In this document: piece after piece, positions 1-12,625 of the stretch
Numbering within the stretch: position 1 is the stretch's first letter
Layout of the letters: each line of letters starts with the position of its first letter
Origin: Leptospira stimsonii
Lineage (GTDB): Bacteria > Spirochaetota > Leptospiria > Leptospirales > Leptospiraceae
Direction of reading: 5' to 3'
Length of the DNA stretch: 64,000 nt
Assembly (NCBI RefSeq): GCF_003545875.1
Contig: NZ_QHCS01000005.1
Location: forward strand, 1 to 64,000
Program-made: the position numbers and the translations under genes
Notes under the pieces: model-generated
Databases searched by the model: none
What the model was told of the DNA's origin: nothing
Seen by the model: the letters and a program-made list of their open reading frames with translations, nothing else

Positions 1-316
1 CTCCCTATGGGTCGCTCGATTGATCACTTCTTTTTCTCATTTCAAAGTCTGATGAAAGCTCGGTAAGAAATTGCCGAACTTTTTTTGTTTTGGATGAAGA
101 GAACGATCAGAAACGTTTCGGTTTTTGCGAATTATCGTCGGAGTTCCTACAATGGGAAAGGTAAGATTTACTCGCAGAATCTGTGTCGTGAAATGGGAAA
201 AATATGTTCAGTTCTTGCTGAACCATCTTAACACTTCCATTCGACAAAACCACGTTAGAGGCGAGGTGCTCGAGGTTGCAGTCGTAGGCTTGGCTTTTTT
301 TAAAGTTGAGTAGGAA
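1..316. other. Intergenic stretch with one repeat box
   Basis: No convincing gene is present. The short open frames lack a plausible ribosome site and resemble nothing I know. A single GTCGGAGTTCCTAC box lies at 137-150 and belongs to the dispersed repeat family found elsewhere in the window. A small hairpin (GTTCAG...CTGAAC) lies near 208-224, downstream of the minus-strand Rieske gene, but it has no clear T-tract. Confidence 0.5.
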
Positions 317-1486
317 TTACGACCGATGAAATTTCCGGACGTCGGTATGCTTCGAGAAGAAGTTTTGAATACAATCGTGAAAATGAAAAATTCCCGGTTC
401 AAAAGAGCTTGGGTAAATAAAACCTTCCCTCCTTAACCCAGCTTGAATTTCCTCCGCAAGAATTAAATCTTCCGAGATCGTTCTAAAAAAGAACTCCGCG
501 TTATAATCCCAATGCCGTTTCATTCTTTCTGTTTTTGCTTTCTGAGGAATCAAGACCGCTTGTGTACAAAGGGTTCTTTCTTTTGAAATCGGTTGAAAGT
601 GAATCATCGCAAAATGATCTCGAAAGATGACAAGAATCGTAGATGGGAACAGGAAGTAGCTGATGATCAGATCCTTTCTTGTAGGAGCGGATGTTTCCGC
701 AAAGGTTCGATTTGGAATCAGGACCCTGCTATGCTCTCCGATCGGATCAAAGACGGAAGCATTTTTCGGAATCACTAAAGCGACGGAATTTTTATGAACG
801 GTTGAAATATGATACGATTCAAGAAAAATCTCGACCCCGACTTTCCAATTATAATTTCCTTCCGTTTTTTTGATCTCATAGGGAACATACGAATCGAACG
901 CAAAACGTTTAAGTTCTTCAAAAACGGGTTCCAAGTGCTCCAATGCATTCCTCTGAAGACCGACGAACAAAATTCCTGCGAAACTTCGGATTGCCACTTC
1001 CTGAAGACCTCTTTCCGGAACCTTACAATCCGTTGTGAGCAATTTACCGTCGAGTGAGTAGGTCCAGCTATGATAAGGACAGACCACTTTTTTCAGAGGC
1101 TTTTCCCGCCTTTCGGAAACCAATCTTGTTCCTCGATGCATGCAAGAATTATAATATGCACGAAGAATATTGTCTTCATTCTTCAAGATGAGTAAATCTC
1201 TATCTCGAATCTTACAGATAAGGTGATCACCCGGCGATGGAACTTGATTCTGAAAGCCAGCAATGGCCGCTCTATTTTCCAGAAGAATTAGATCCGCAGA
1301 ATAAGCTTCCTCGTTCGTATAGAAATCCGTCCTTTGGAGTGGTCTATTTTCCGCTCGGAGTGATTCGATTCTTGAAATTTCAGGCATTCCATTCTTGCTC
1401 TGTTTGAGAATTCGTTCCAGAACTTCTTCGGAAAAGGGTAAGGACTTCGGTCGGGTCGATTCTACAGTTTCTTTTTCGAACATCAT
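317..1486 (-). CDS. Rieske-type aromatic ring-hydroxylating oxygenase, alpha subunit-like
   Basis: A 389-residue non-haem iron oxygenase of the Rieske family. The [2Fe-2S] site is visible as Cys115-x-His117 (CMHRGT) and Cys136-x-x-His139 (CPYHSW). The catalytic mononuclear iron site is suggested by the pair in ESYHISTVH (His226 and His231), with a later acidic residue likely completing the facial triad. Members use electrons from a reductase to hydroxylate or demethylate aromatic or quaternary-amine substrates in the cytoplasm. No reductase gene is adjacent, so the electron donor and substrate are unknown. The ATG at 1486 is preceded by an AGGA-type ribosome site. Family assignment is firm; substrate is not inferable. 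Confidence 0.9.
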   Translation of the reverse strand: MMFEKETVESTRPKSLPFSEEVLERILKQSKNGMPEISRIESLRAENRPLQRTDFYTNEEAYSADLILLENRAAIAGFQNQVPSPGDHLICKIRDRDLLILKNEDNILRAYYNSCMHRGTRLVSERREKPLKKVVCPYHSWTYSLDGKLLTTDCKVPERGLQEVAIRSFAGILFVGLQRNALEHLEPVFEELKRFAFDSYVPYEIKKTEGNYNWKVGVEIFLESYHISTVHKNSVALVIPKNASVFDPIGEHSRVLIPNRTFAETSAPTRKDLIISYFLFPSTILVIFRDHFAMIHFQPISKERTLCTQAVLIPQKAKTERMKRHWDYNAEFFFRTISEDLILAEEIQAGLRREGFIYPSSFEPGIFHFHDCIQNFFSKHTDVRKFHRS

Positions 1487-2020
1487 AGGAATCCTAATTT
1501 ATTAAAATAAAAATAAGAAAATACGAATAAAATAACATTCTACTATTCTAAATTTGACTTAATAATTTTGAAATTATGACATTTTGAACGAAAGATCCTT
1601 TTCTTTGGTTTGAATTCTTTTTTTGGGAATGGAATTATAAATGAGAGCGAGGTGGTTGAAATCAAGAAGGTTTTCCGGATTAGGAAGAATGTTTGGAAAG
1701 AGAAAAAATTAAAGAGATTGAAAAATCGCGTTGCTTGGATTGGGAGAATCGAACCCTTACTGAGTGCAAGTTTGTTCTGCGTAGCCCGGATCAAATCCGA
1801 AACCATCGATCGGATAATCACTTCTCGTCGTCAACCCGAAAGTGGAGGGGTTGGTACAACAGCCGGTTCGATTCGCCGTGATGAACGACGCGTTCCTGTG
1901 TTTTAACCGGGAGAGGTGGAGACCCTTGTCCCGGTTGCCATAAAATCGGAACACCTCCTCTGACTGTCGATTTCATTCAACGTGTAGGCTTGAGTAATTT
2001 ATTCGTTCGCAATAGGAGTT
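1487..2020. other. Gene-poor stretch, possible decayed coding remnant
   Basis: No intact gene. The minus strand from about 1954 to 1757 stays open for 65 codons and ends in a protein-like stretch (TTRSDYPIDGFGFDP), but it has no good start and no relative that I recognise. It directly follows the decayed HET-C-like gene and may be more of the same decay. A GGGTTCGATTC string near 1750 resembles a tRNA T-arm, but no cloverleaf can be built around it. Confidence 0.35.
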
Positions 2021-3299
2021 TTAGAATTTGTCGCAAGTGACCCGGAAACAAATTTTACCTGAATGATGTATGCCCGCTACATTGATTTTTTCAAATTTTG
2101 GATCCGTTGCCGTCCCCGTCGTGAGCATGGTTGAAGCAAAAGTTGGAGACGTACAATAGTACAAATCCAGATTCTCCCCTTTGTAATCGAAAATATTTAC
2201 GATGTGATCTCCCTCCGATGGAGCGTAAACGTATAAAAACTACTCAACGTCCTTGGAAAAAAAACTCCCGATCAAAGGATTTGGTTGATTGAGATCGATC
2301 ACGGCGCTGGGCGATAACGAATCGTTTTTGAAAGTATGTTCGCACCCGATTTCGTAATTGTGATTGATACGGTCGAATTTTCGGACACCCGAAAGCGAAT
2401 TCATCTGGAATGTGAGAGTATTAAAAATTACTAAATTGATATCGGCGGCTCTGACTCTGTTGATCGTTAAAAGGCGTTGATCGAAGAGATTCTCATTCGC
2501 TTCTCATTTTGAAGACGACATTGTTGCAAGATAAACTTACCTTTTTTGGAATCAGACATAGCATCAGATTCTTATGGTTGCTTTGATAGGCATCGACAAA
2601 ATATTGAGTGGTGTGTTCGACGGCGTGCAGACCGGCCCACTCGTGGAGATTTACGTTTTGGTTGTTTTCGATCGGATTCCCTCCGCGAAGGGATTTTTCA
2701 GAATCCTTATTGAGGCAGAGATGAGTCGCAAAGGGTTGAAACGTTTTCATTTCATCAAACGAAAGGTCTAAACATTCCACTGCTTCTTCTTCGTGATGAA
2801 TGACCGGCGAAAGGTCGTAATAGCCGGTCTGTATCTCGGGTCTGGTTAATAGAAGCCAAGGTTCTTCCAAAGGAGCGAGCGAAGATTGATTCGGATGATT
2901 CTCTGCCCAGTTGCTGTGCGCATAAAAATCTTGAATGATATGTGTAGCATGTCCCAAAAATCGCATCGAGTCCGTAAAGAGCGCCGCCTTTTCCGATTTT
3001 GATTTTAGATTTCTCAGTTCGATTCCGCATCCAAAAATATTATTGTTATCGCAGTGAAATTCTTCTTCGTTCATGAGGTCCGAATCCGAACGAAGATTTC
3101 CTTGAAGGATCATCTCTTGGCAATCGACCCGGATTTCGTAACCGGTCTTTTCCGTAAAATCACGAAACGATTCCTTTAAAATCCGAATATGGTTGAAAGA
3201 TCCTGCCGGACCAAAGGCGTTGAGGGAGAATGAAGGAAAGATATCCAATAAGAGAAATACAAGCGGAGCAAGTCCTGCGAAAGAAGTGATCTGTTTCAT
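2021..3299 (-). pseudogene. Decayed HET-C-like (zinc phospholipase-type) exported protein
   Basis: The intact part covers 3299 to 2493 (268 codons). It starts with a hydrophobic signal-like segment and carries the HET-C-type motif GHATHIIQDFYAHSNW, a His/Asp cluster that in relatives resembles the zinc site of bacterial phospholipase C. Reading stops at 2493. Directly after it another frame continues as ANENLFDQRLLTINRVRAAD and stays coherent to an in-frame TAG at 2242-2240. Beyond that it runs on as LYVYAPSEGDHIVNIFDYKG to a TAA at 2021. The simplest reading is one gene of about 425 codons broken by one frameshift near 2495-2510 and one nonsense mutation. An 11-bp near-duplication (AATGAGAAGCG/AATGAGAATCT) sits at the frameshift. 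Truncated expression of the N-terminal domain remains possible. Confidence 0.8.
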
Positions 3300-3305
3300 A
3301 ATAAG

Positions 3306-3323
3306 TAAGTAATCAATTACTTA
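3306..3323. promoter_or_regulatory. TetR-type operator-like palindrome
   Basis: The sequence TAAGTAA-TCAA-TTACTTA is an 18-bp inverted repeat that ends 6 bp upstream of the minus-strand ATG of the HET-C-like gene. Its upstream half plus centre (AGTAAGTAATCA) matches the corresponding part of the palindrome in front of the TetR gene at 9043-9058 with one difference. Binding by that or a similar repressor is inferred. Confidence 0.55.
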
Positions 3324-3493
3324 TTTGACCTGGTATTTTTTTGAGGTTCGAAAAAATGAAAAAAAAATCGGAATATTACGAGGGTTTGAAGGAAGCGAAA
3401 TCCAATGTAAGAGGAAGTATTTTGATAAGCGAAATCGAAAATAGAAAGAATGATTTCCTAATACCGAAATCGGTTTTAGGCGGCGAGGTTCGT

Positions 3494-4078
3494 TTATGGA
3501 TTGGAATTCGAATCCGGAATTTTACTGCCCAAAAACTCTGTGAGATCGATCAATCCCTTGATAAATTTTAAATTATATCGACTTTCATAAAGCAGAAAAA
3601 TGCTCGCAATAAAAAGAGAAACACCGCCGAAAAGAGCCATCAGAGTCGCAAACCAAGAAAAATCAGGAACTAAAGCCCGGGAGAACGCAAACCCTAAACT
3701 AGAAAGAACAAAAAGAGAAGTGGCGGTATAAAGAAATGCCATCGATCTTTGGATTAGGACGGCACGGATTCTTTGAATTCTAAGCTGAACTCTGAGATTT
3801 TCCATTCTTTCCGATGGGTAGGCGAGCTTCCCCGCGAGAACGCCTTCCACTTCTGCCTTGAGAAGATTGACACGGTCAAAAATTCGACCCAAACGATTTG
3901 CGGTTGAAAAAATAAGACTGGCACAGGCGGTGATCATCACTGCGGGCGTGATCATTCCGGTCAGGATGCTCGTGTTGGATAGAGATTCAAAGAACACGAG
4001 CAATGCTTGTTTTGCTCTGCTATTTTGTCGATAAGAATTGGTTTTCCAGTTTGCCGCTTCTTTGGAGTGAAAGAACAA
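3494..4078 (-). CDS. DUF2721-type integral membrane protein
   Basis: A 194-residue protein with three hydrophobic segments. The first contains the family signature GMITPAVMITACASLIF followed by NRLGRIFDRVNLLKAE, which is typical of DUF2721 proteins. The function of this family is unknown. The annotated N-terminus is longer than usual for the family, so an internal start closer to ESLSNTSILTGM is possible. It stands alone on the minus strand between the HET-C-like pseudogene and the divergently oriented transferase gene. Family call is good; role unknown. Confidence 0.75.
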   Translation of the reverse strand: MFFHSKEAANWKTNSYRQNSRAKQALLVFFESLSNTSILTGMITPAVMITACASLIFSTANRLGRIFDRVNLLKAEVEGVLAGKLAYPSERMENLRVQLRIQRIRAVLIQRSMAFLYTATSLFVLSSLGFAFSRALVPDFSWFATLMALFGGVSLFIASIFLLYESRYNLKFIKGLIDLTEFLGSKIPDSNSNP

Positions 4079-4586
4079 ATTCGAATCCTATTTTTCGCCA
4101 TTCGATCGGCGGATTCTTCTTTAAACTTGTCATCTTGTCGACGTTAGGTGATGGCGTTGGTTTTTGCGACCGTTTTGAATATTAGAATGATTCGAGATAA
4201 TTCCTTTTTACATAGAATTTATGCGATTGGCGGATTCTTTTTGCCCACCTCGTTTCGACTCGATTGATCTCCATTTTTTTTTAGCGGAGGAGAAGATTCT
4301 CTCTTTTCGATTTATTCGTTTGTTAAAATGAATTCTTTGATTGGAAAATGTATGTTGGAGCGGGAATAGGCGAGGAATTCGGTAATGTTTTTTATAAAAC
4401 CGTATATTCTCTTTTGAACGAATGGAAAGACATTTTTGCGCGGTGATTTTGAGGTTATTTTTCTCCCGTGTGGGAAAAAAACTTGATTTGTAGGAGCTTT
4501 CAAAAAATAAACAAGTAAGCAATTGCTTACTACAAAAATGTTCGGGAAAAACTTCCGGTCCGTATCGGAAGAAACATAAAAATCTT
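4079..4586. other. Divergent intergenic region
   Basis: About 500 bp between the divergent DUF2721 and phosphoethanolamine-transferase-like genes. It is AT-rich and holds no convincing gene; the long minus-strand frame reaching into the transferase gene looks like a shadow. It contains the palindrome at 4515-4530 and a possible weak -35 (TTGATT, 4483-4488) upstream of it. Confidence 0.5.
4515..4530. promoter_or_regulatory. Perfect 16-bp palindrome, operator-like
   Basis: GTAAGCAATTGCTTAC is a perfect palindrome flanked by further purine-rich sequence (AA before it). It lies about 60-100 bp upstream of the transferase gene start, in the probable promoter region. It resembles the palindromes at 3306-3323 and 9043-9058 in size and half-site (GTnAG...CTnAC). 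A TetR-family binding site is inferred from this resemblance only. Confidence 0.5.
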
Positions 4587-6536
4587 TTGCTCAAGTTTTC
4601 CGATTCAGAACGGGGTGTTTTCTTGCTTTCAATGATCAAAAAGAAATGGAACGGTTTCGTTTCCGATTTCCAATTTAATATCGTTTCGATTTTTATCTTA
4701 CCTTCCATCATTCTTCTAACGGATGTAATTCTTCGTTGGAAAATCGTAAGCCAGATGGAAAGGCTACAATGGTCTTATTATCTACTTTCCTTTTTCTACT
4801 CAATCTTGATCTACTCGTTCCTTCTGCTGTCTTTGAATCTTTTACTTGCCTTTTCTAAAAAAGGGTATTGGGCATTTCTTACTTACGTCAGTTTAGCGTA
4901 TTCGATCTGTCTTGTAGGTTCTTACGGTTATTATTTGTATTCCGGTATCATGCCGAACTTTTTCGTTTTCTCCTATATTTTTCAAGAACCGTTTAACAGT
5001 TGGACCATCTTTAAGGGAGGACTTACGATCTGGAGTTTTATCGGCTTTATTTTGCTTTTCTTATTTCTCTTCGTTACTTTGAAAGTAGCTTCTTCGTTTC
5101 CGAGGCCCTCTCGTTTTCTAAAAAGTCGATTTCTTTCTCTGAGTTTTGCTATCCTTCTTTTTGCCGCATTCTTTCATAACAACACTCGCTTTAACGATCA
5201 GATCTACGTTTCGGACACAAATTCCATTTCGTTTATCAATCGGAATATTTATAATATTCTAACCGGAGACAGGTTGGGATCCGCTGGGTTGCAGTCTCGA
5301 AATAAACCGATTCTCAATCGAAGTTCGAATCCTCCAAAAATGAATATTCTCATCATACTAAGCGAAAGTCTTCGCAGAAAAAGTATGAGCCTTTACGGAT
5401 ATGAAAGAGATACTACCCCTTTTCTAAATCATTGGTCTAAGAATCCGAACGACGGTTCGGTGGTCGTATTCAAGAAAGCGTTTTCAAATTCGAGCTCCAC
5501 TTTGATTTCGGTTCCAAGTTTGTTATCGGGAGTCTCCCCGATTCAACCCGTTTCTTTGACGCACAGCGCGCCCTTATTTTGGGAATACGGACAGGCCGCA
5601 GGTCTTTCCACGTTTTACATTTCCAGTCACAGTTTTCGTTGGAATAATTTCTCGGGTTTTTTTAAGAACGCCGGGATCGATTTTCTGTGGAATAAAGAAA
5701 TCAGCGGCCTCAACGTTTTTAACGATATCGGAATCGACGACCGCAAGACGGTGGAAGAGTTCGAACGACACGTGAAAGGGCTGAAGGAAAAGAATCAAAA
5801 CTTTGCAGGCGTTCTTCATCTCAATACAAACCACTTTCCGTACATCATTCCGGAAGAATCGATCGTATTTCCGATCGGAAAGGACGCCTATGCTCCGTAT
5901 GACAACTCCGTCCGTTATTTGGATCAACTTCTCGAAAGTGTTTTTCGTTTTTTACAAAAAGAGAATCTATCAAAAGATACGCTGGTGATCTTCACTTCCG
6001 ATCACGGAGAAGGAATTTTCGAACACGATTATATCGGTCATATCGAAAGCAATCACATCGAAACCGTAGCAATTCCGATGTTGTTCTATATTCCAAATCC
6101 GTTAAAGAATCGGATTCCCTTGGATCGACTTAGGAACAATGTGGAACGGAACGTTTCGAATACGGATTTGATTCCTACGGTCGCCGATATATTAGGGGTT
6201 TCTAATCAATTAGAAGTGAAGAATTATCTTTCCAAGCTGGAAGGTCGTTCCCTTTTTTCAAACATTCCGAATGATCGTCGTATTTTTATCGCGAACAATA
6301 ACGAAACCTCTCTCTATAGAGTCGGTATGAGTTATATTCAAGGAAATCTGCACTACATGCTTCGTCTGAACGCGTTTCCTCCCGATGAAGAAGCCTACGA
6401 CATCCAAGTCGATCCGAATGAGAAAAAGAATCTTTGGCCGTCCTTGGATTTAACAAGAAAAAGAGAGATCCGAAAACAATTGGACGGTTGTAGTCTCTGT
6501 CAGGACTTATATTCCACTTCCGGAATTCAATTTTGA
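4587..6536 (+). CDS. EptA/CptA-like membrane phosphoethanolamine transferase (sulfatase superfamily)
   Basis: Up to 649 residues: about five N-terminal membrane segments followed by a periplasmic alkaline-phosphatase-fold domain. The catalytic signature is clear: ILIILSESLRR (metal ligand Glu), LYGYERDTTPF, SSSTLISVPSLLSG with the probable Thr nucleophile, and FTSDHGEGIFEHDYIGH with metal-binding Asp/His. These match EptA/CptA-type transferases, which move phosphoethanolamine from phosphatidylethanolamine to lipid A or other glycans. The gene starts with TTG at 4587 or, more naturally for the hydrophobic N-terminus, ATG at 4632; neither has a strong ribosome site. It converges with the LtaS-like gene. 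The exact acceptor is unknown. Confidence 0.8.
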   Translation: MLKFSDSERGVFLLSMIKKKWNGFVSDFQFNIVSIFILPSIILLTDVILRWKIVSQMERLQWSYYLLSFFYSILIYSFLLLSLNLLLAFSKKGYWAFLTYVSLAYSICLVGSYGYYLYSGIMPNFFVFSYIFQEPFNSWTIFKGGLTIWSFIGFILLFLFLFVTLKVASSFPRPSRFLKSRFLSLSFAILLFAAFFHNNTRFNDQIYVSDTNSISFINRNIYNILTGDRLGSAGLQSRNKPILNRSSNPPKMNILIILSESLRRKSMSLYGYERDTTPFLNHWSKNPNDGSVVVFKKAFSNSSSTLISVPSLLSGVSPIQPVSLTHSAPLFWEYGQAAGLSTFYISSHSFRWNNFSGFFKNAGIDFLWNKEISGLNVFNDIGIDDRKTVEEFERHVKGLKEKNQNFAGVLHLNTNHFPYIIPEESIVFPIGKDAYAPYDNSVRYLDQLLESVFRFLQKENLSKDTLVIFTSDHGEGIFEHDYIGHIESNHIETVAIPMLFYIPNPLKNRIPLDRLRNNVERNVSNTDLIPTVADILGVSNQLEVKNYLSKLEGRSLFSNIPNDRRIFIANNNETSLYRVGMSYIQGNLHYMLRLNAFPPDEEAYDIQVDPNEKKNLWPSLDLTRKREIRKQLDGCSLCQDLYSTSGIQF

Positions 6537-6673
6537 TCTGAGGCAAACAGTTATTCTCTTTTTTGAAAATAACGAAATCGAAAACCTCGGACGAAATCAA
6601 TCTTCGCCGGTCGATTCTTTTTATTTCAAAGGTTGTTCCGATAAACCTGTTTTTCCCGAAAAATAGATTGCTA

Positions 6674-6688
6674 CGGACTTAAAGTCCG
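6674..6688. repeat. CGGACTT-N-AAGTCCG palindrome, copy 1
   Basis: A 15-bp hairpin with 7-bp arms followed by TTTT, lying between the convergent transferase and LtaS-like genes. The same 15-mer with a different central base occurs at 52982-52996, again about 100-150 bp after a plus-strand gene. It may act as a weak intrinsic terminator or be a dispersed palindrome. Confidence 0.5.
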
Positions 6689-6728
6689 TTTTCAGGTATA
6701 ACGGGGAAGCTTGTAACTTTTTGCGGTT

Positions 6729-8705
<1,977 letters not shown>

Positions 8706-9012
8706 TCTGGCTCTTTCTAATTTATTCTGGGACTGATCGGATCGAAGGACGTTTCCTAAGGTCAAACCCGATTCTTATAATAAGCCGGAACGGAGGCTGA
8801 CGCTCAAGTCAAAAACAAAAGAAATCGGACGCGGATCCAGATGAATCCGGTTACAAAATGGAAACGAAGATTTCGTTTTGTCCCTTTGTCGATTCGATTC
8901 TCCGTATGTATATCGTTTCGAATTCGAGTGAAATTTCAGTTCGCTAACGATTTCACTACGGATTTCCTCATTTTATTTTTTTGGAAATGGTTGAAGATTC
9001 TTCTTTCCTCGC

Positions 9013-9040
9013 TTGACAAAAGAGCTGTCCTGATTAAAAT
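9013..9040 (+). promoter_or_regulatory. Sigma-70-type promoter of the tetR-ABC operon
   Basis: TTGACA at 9013-9018 and TAAAAT at 9035-9040 are separated by 16 bp. They sit immediately before the operator palindrome and the ATG at 9060. The leader would be very short or absent if transcription starts at the expected position. No other promoter-like sequence of comparable quality is seen in this intergenic region. Confidence 0.7.
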
Positions 9041-9042
9041 GA

Positions 9043-9058
9043 GTGAGTAATCACTCAC
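9043..9058. promoter_or_regulatory. TetR operator (inverted repeat)
   Basis: GTGAGT-AATC-ACTCAC has perfect 6-bp arms. It lies 2 bp downstream of the -10 box and ends one base before the ATG of the TetR gene. A dimeric repressor bound here would cover the transcription start, the standard layout of autoregulated TetR-family genes. The arrangement is seen in sequence; binding is inferred. Confidence 0.75.
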
Positions 9059-9059
9059 C

Positions 9060-9776
9060 ATGGAAGAAATCAAAGAAAGCATTGAGCTGGATCCGAGTTG
9101 GCCAGAGGGTCAAAAAAAGATATTTTTGGCGGCGATGGAGATCTTTGCTCAGAAAGGTTTTTCCGCTACGACGACGGGAGAAATCGCAAAGAAGGCTGGA
9201 GTCGCCGAAGGGCTGATCTTCAAACACTTTAAGAGCAAGAAGGAACTCCTTCTTAGCCTCGCGATGCCGATTATGGAAGGTTTTATCGCTCCTCTTACCT
9301 TAAAACGGATGAAGGTGATTTTCTCTCAAGAATATAATACTTTAGAAGAATTCCTACAGGCGGTATTTGAAGAGAGAATTTCCTTTATACGAAAAAATCG
9401 AAACCTGATCCGGATCATCGTGCAGGAAGCGCTGATCTCGATCGAAATTCGTGCGATTTTAGAAAGAGTTTTCAAACAAAGGCTCGCCCCTTTGATTATA
9501 GAACGCCTTCAGTCGTTTCAAGAACGAGGGATGATTCGGGACATACCGATCCTTTCCGCGTTTCGACTTGTCGCTACGAATCTTGCCGGTTATATTCTTC
9601 TGACTGAGGTATTCTTTCAACCCGGTGAAGACTGGGATGGAGAAGCCGAAATCAAACGAACCATAGAGTTTGTCGCAAGTGGTCTCGCCCCTAAAAAAAT
9701 AGAATCTCCGGTTGCAAAACGCCAAGCGAAGAAAAAGAGAACGTTCCCTAAAGCTACAAAGAGGAAAAAAAAGTAA
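9060..9776 (+). CDS. TetR/AcrR-family transcriptional regulator
   Basis: A 238-residue repressor-type protein. The N-terminal helix-turn-helix reads ATTTGEIAKKAGVAEGLIF, followed by KHFKSKKELL, the usual TetR DNA-binding module. The remainder is a helical ligand and dimerisation domain ending in a Lys-rich tail (QAKKKRTFPKATKRKKK). It is the first gene of an apparent four-gene operon, with the adaptor gene 15 bp downstream. The operator overlapping its own start indicates autorepression, relieved by a substrate of the exporter it precedes. The inducer cannot be read from sequence. Confidence 0.92.
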   Translation: MEEIKESIELDPSWPEGQKKIFLAAMEIFAQKGFSATTTGEIAKKAGVAEGLIFKHFKSKKELLLSLAMPIMEGFIAPLTLKRMKVIFSQEYNTLEEFLQAVFEERISFIRKNRNLIRIIVQEALISIEIRAILERVFKQRLAPLIIERLQSFQERGMIRDIPILSAFRLVATNLAGYILLTEVFFQPGEDWDGEAEIKRTIEFVASGLAPKKIESPVAKRQAKKKRTFPKATKRKKK

Positions 9777-9791
9777 GCTGGAGTCAGTCAT

Positions 9792-10606
9792 ATGAACGTC
9801 GTAGTCAACACACTCAAATCATTATTCAAACTTTATAAGTCCTTGCGGCTTCCTTATCAGATTCTTTACACGGCTCTTCCGATACTCGTGATCGTTGTGA
9901 TTCTACAATTTAGAAACAAACCGAAGGCGGATGACTTTGCCATCTCCGGGCCGATCTCTGAAAAAGCTTACGGCTTGGGAACGGTTCATTCTTTGGATAC
10001 GTTTCGTTTTCGAGTTGGAGTGCCGACGAAGGTTACTAAGGTTTTCGTTCTGGAAGGAGACGAAGTTTTTCCCGGTCAGAGTCTTTTGCAATTGGAAGGT
10101 CTCGCAACCGTTCGCTCTCCGATTCACGGGATCGTTTCCGATGTCGGTTATCATGAAGGAGAGGTCGCGTTCCAGTCGATGCAGGCCGTCGAAGTGCTGG
10201 GTGTGGGTTCAAAGTATCTGGTCGTCGCCCTCGATGAGCAGATTCTACTTTCCGTAAAAAAAGGACAAACCGCGCTCATCCGCTTTGAAGGCAAACCGAA
10301 TGAAGTCGTTTCCGGAAAAGTGCAAGGGACCTTTTCTCACGCAGGTCAATTTTTTGCAAGAATCGAGGCCTTCCGCTTTCCGGAGGGTGTTCTTCCCGGG
10401 ATGACCGCAGACGTCGCGATCGAAGTCGGTAAACGGGATAGCGCCGTATTGGTTCCTCGGAAATACGAAAAGAAACAGAGAATTATAATATTCAGAAATG
10501 GTAAATCTTCGGCGGTCTCCTTTGTTCCGGGACTCAGATCTGAAAAGTTTATAGAAGTCAAAGAAGGCGATATTCAACCGGGAGATTTACTCTCCGAGGC
10601 GCCCTG

Positions 10607-10607
<1 letters not shown>
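9792..10607 (+). CDS. HlyD/MacA-type periplasmic adaptor protein
   Basis: A 271-residue membrane fusion protein. It has one N-terminal membrane anchor (ILYTALPILVIVVIL), a biotinyl-lipoyl-like half-motif (ATVRSPIHGIVSDVGYHEGE) and a beta-barrel-like C-terminal part. It is short and lacks the long alpha-helical hairpin of classical HlyD/AcrA proteins, so contact with an outer-membrane channel may be indirect. Its TGA overlaps the ATG of the permease gene by one base (TGATG), implying translational coupling. It likely works with the permease and ATPase that follow as a tripartite exporter. Confidence 0.82.
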
Positions 10608-11845
<1,238 letters not shown>

Positions 11846-11846
11846 A

Positions 11847-12563
11847 ATGCAGACCGCTGTTCAAAATGGAATCTCCGTTTTTAATCTTCAAAAAACCTTC
11901 GGAAGCACGGAAATCATCAAGGGTGTGAGTTTGGATATTGAAGAGGGCGACTACGTTTCTCTTACTGGAAAGTCCGGCTCGGGAAAGAGTACACTTCTTT
12001 ATATGATCAGTTCTTTGGATCCTCCGAGTCTGGGTGCGATTCATATCGACGGCAAAGATATTTATAGGATGGACGAAGATGAAATTCATGAGTTTCGAAA
12101 CAAGAGAATGGGTTTTATCTTTCAGTTTCACTATCTTCTTCCCGAGTTTACGGCTTTGGAAAACGTTTTGATGCCCGCGAGAAAGGCGGGACTTTTGAAC
12201 GAACGTCAAAGTTATGCTGAACATCTCTTGGAAGAATTCGATCTCAAGGACAGAATGAACTACCGAATCAATCGTCTTTCCGGGGGCCAGGCTCAGAGGG
12301 TTGCGATCGCTAGGGCGCTCGTGATGAATCCTAAGTATATCTTCGCAGACGAACCGACGGGTGCGCTCGATTCCGCTAACACCAAAGTGGTGATGAACAT
12401 TCTCGCAAAGGTCAATCGGGAGATCAATACGACCATCGTCGTAGTCACACACGACCCTGATTTCGCCGCAAAGACCAAAAGGCAGATTCATCTGGTGGAC
12501 GGAAGGATCGTATCTGGTAAGGAATGGGAAGCGATTCAGAAGGTATCGAAAGGAAGCCGCTGA
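11847..12563 (+). CDS. MacB/LolD-type ABC transporter ATP-binding protein
   Basis: A 238-residue ATPase subunit. Walker A is LTGKSGSGKSTLLYMISSL, the signature motif is RLSGGQAQRVAIARALV, and Walker B is YIFADEPTGALDSANT. The DEPTGALD sequence and overall length place it in the LolD/MacB/FtsE group. It presumably dimerises and powers the FtsX-type permease encoded one base upstream. It is the last gene of the TetR-controlled operon, followed by a 62-bp gap before an unrelated gene. Confidence 0.92.
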   Translation: MQTAVQNGISVFNLQKTFGSTEIIKGVSLDIEEGDYVSLTGKSGSGKSTLLYMISSLDPPSLGAIHIDGKDIYRMDEDEIHEFRNKRMGFIFQFHYLLPEFTALENVLMPARKAGLLNERQSYAEHLLEEFDLKDRMNYRINRLSGGQAQRVAIARALVMNPKYIFADEPTGALDSANTKVVMNILAKVNREINTTIVVVTHDPDFAAKTKRQIHLVDGRIVSGKEWEAIQKVSKGSR

Positions 12564-12625
12564 TTATTTGAATTTGAGAAAGTTTTGAGATAGGCCGTAC
12601 GGACGCGATATTAAATTCTACTTCC

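Noticed and set aside
1735..1760. tRNA-like T-arm (GGGTTCGATTC) on the minus strand
   Set aside because: No acceptor, D or anticodon arm can be built at the expected distance; the stem pairs poorly.
3341..3571. Plus-strand 76-codon frame overlapping the DUF2721 gene
   Set aside because: It overlaps the 3' end of a convincing gene, has a weak start, and ends in a low-complexity stretch.
4208..4711. Long minus-strand frame (167 codons) upstream of the EptA-like gene
   Set aside because: Composition is that of AT-rich noncoding DNA (Phe/Lys/Arg-rich), it overlaps the real transferase gene, and it has no ribosome site.
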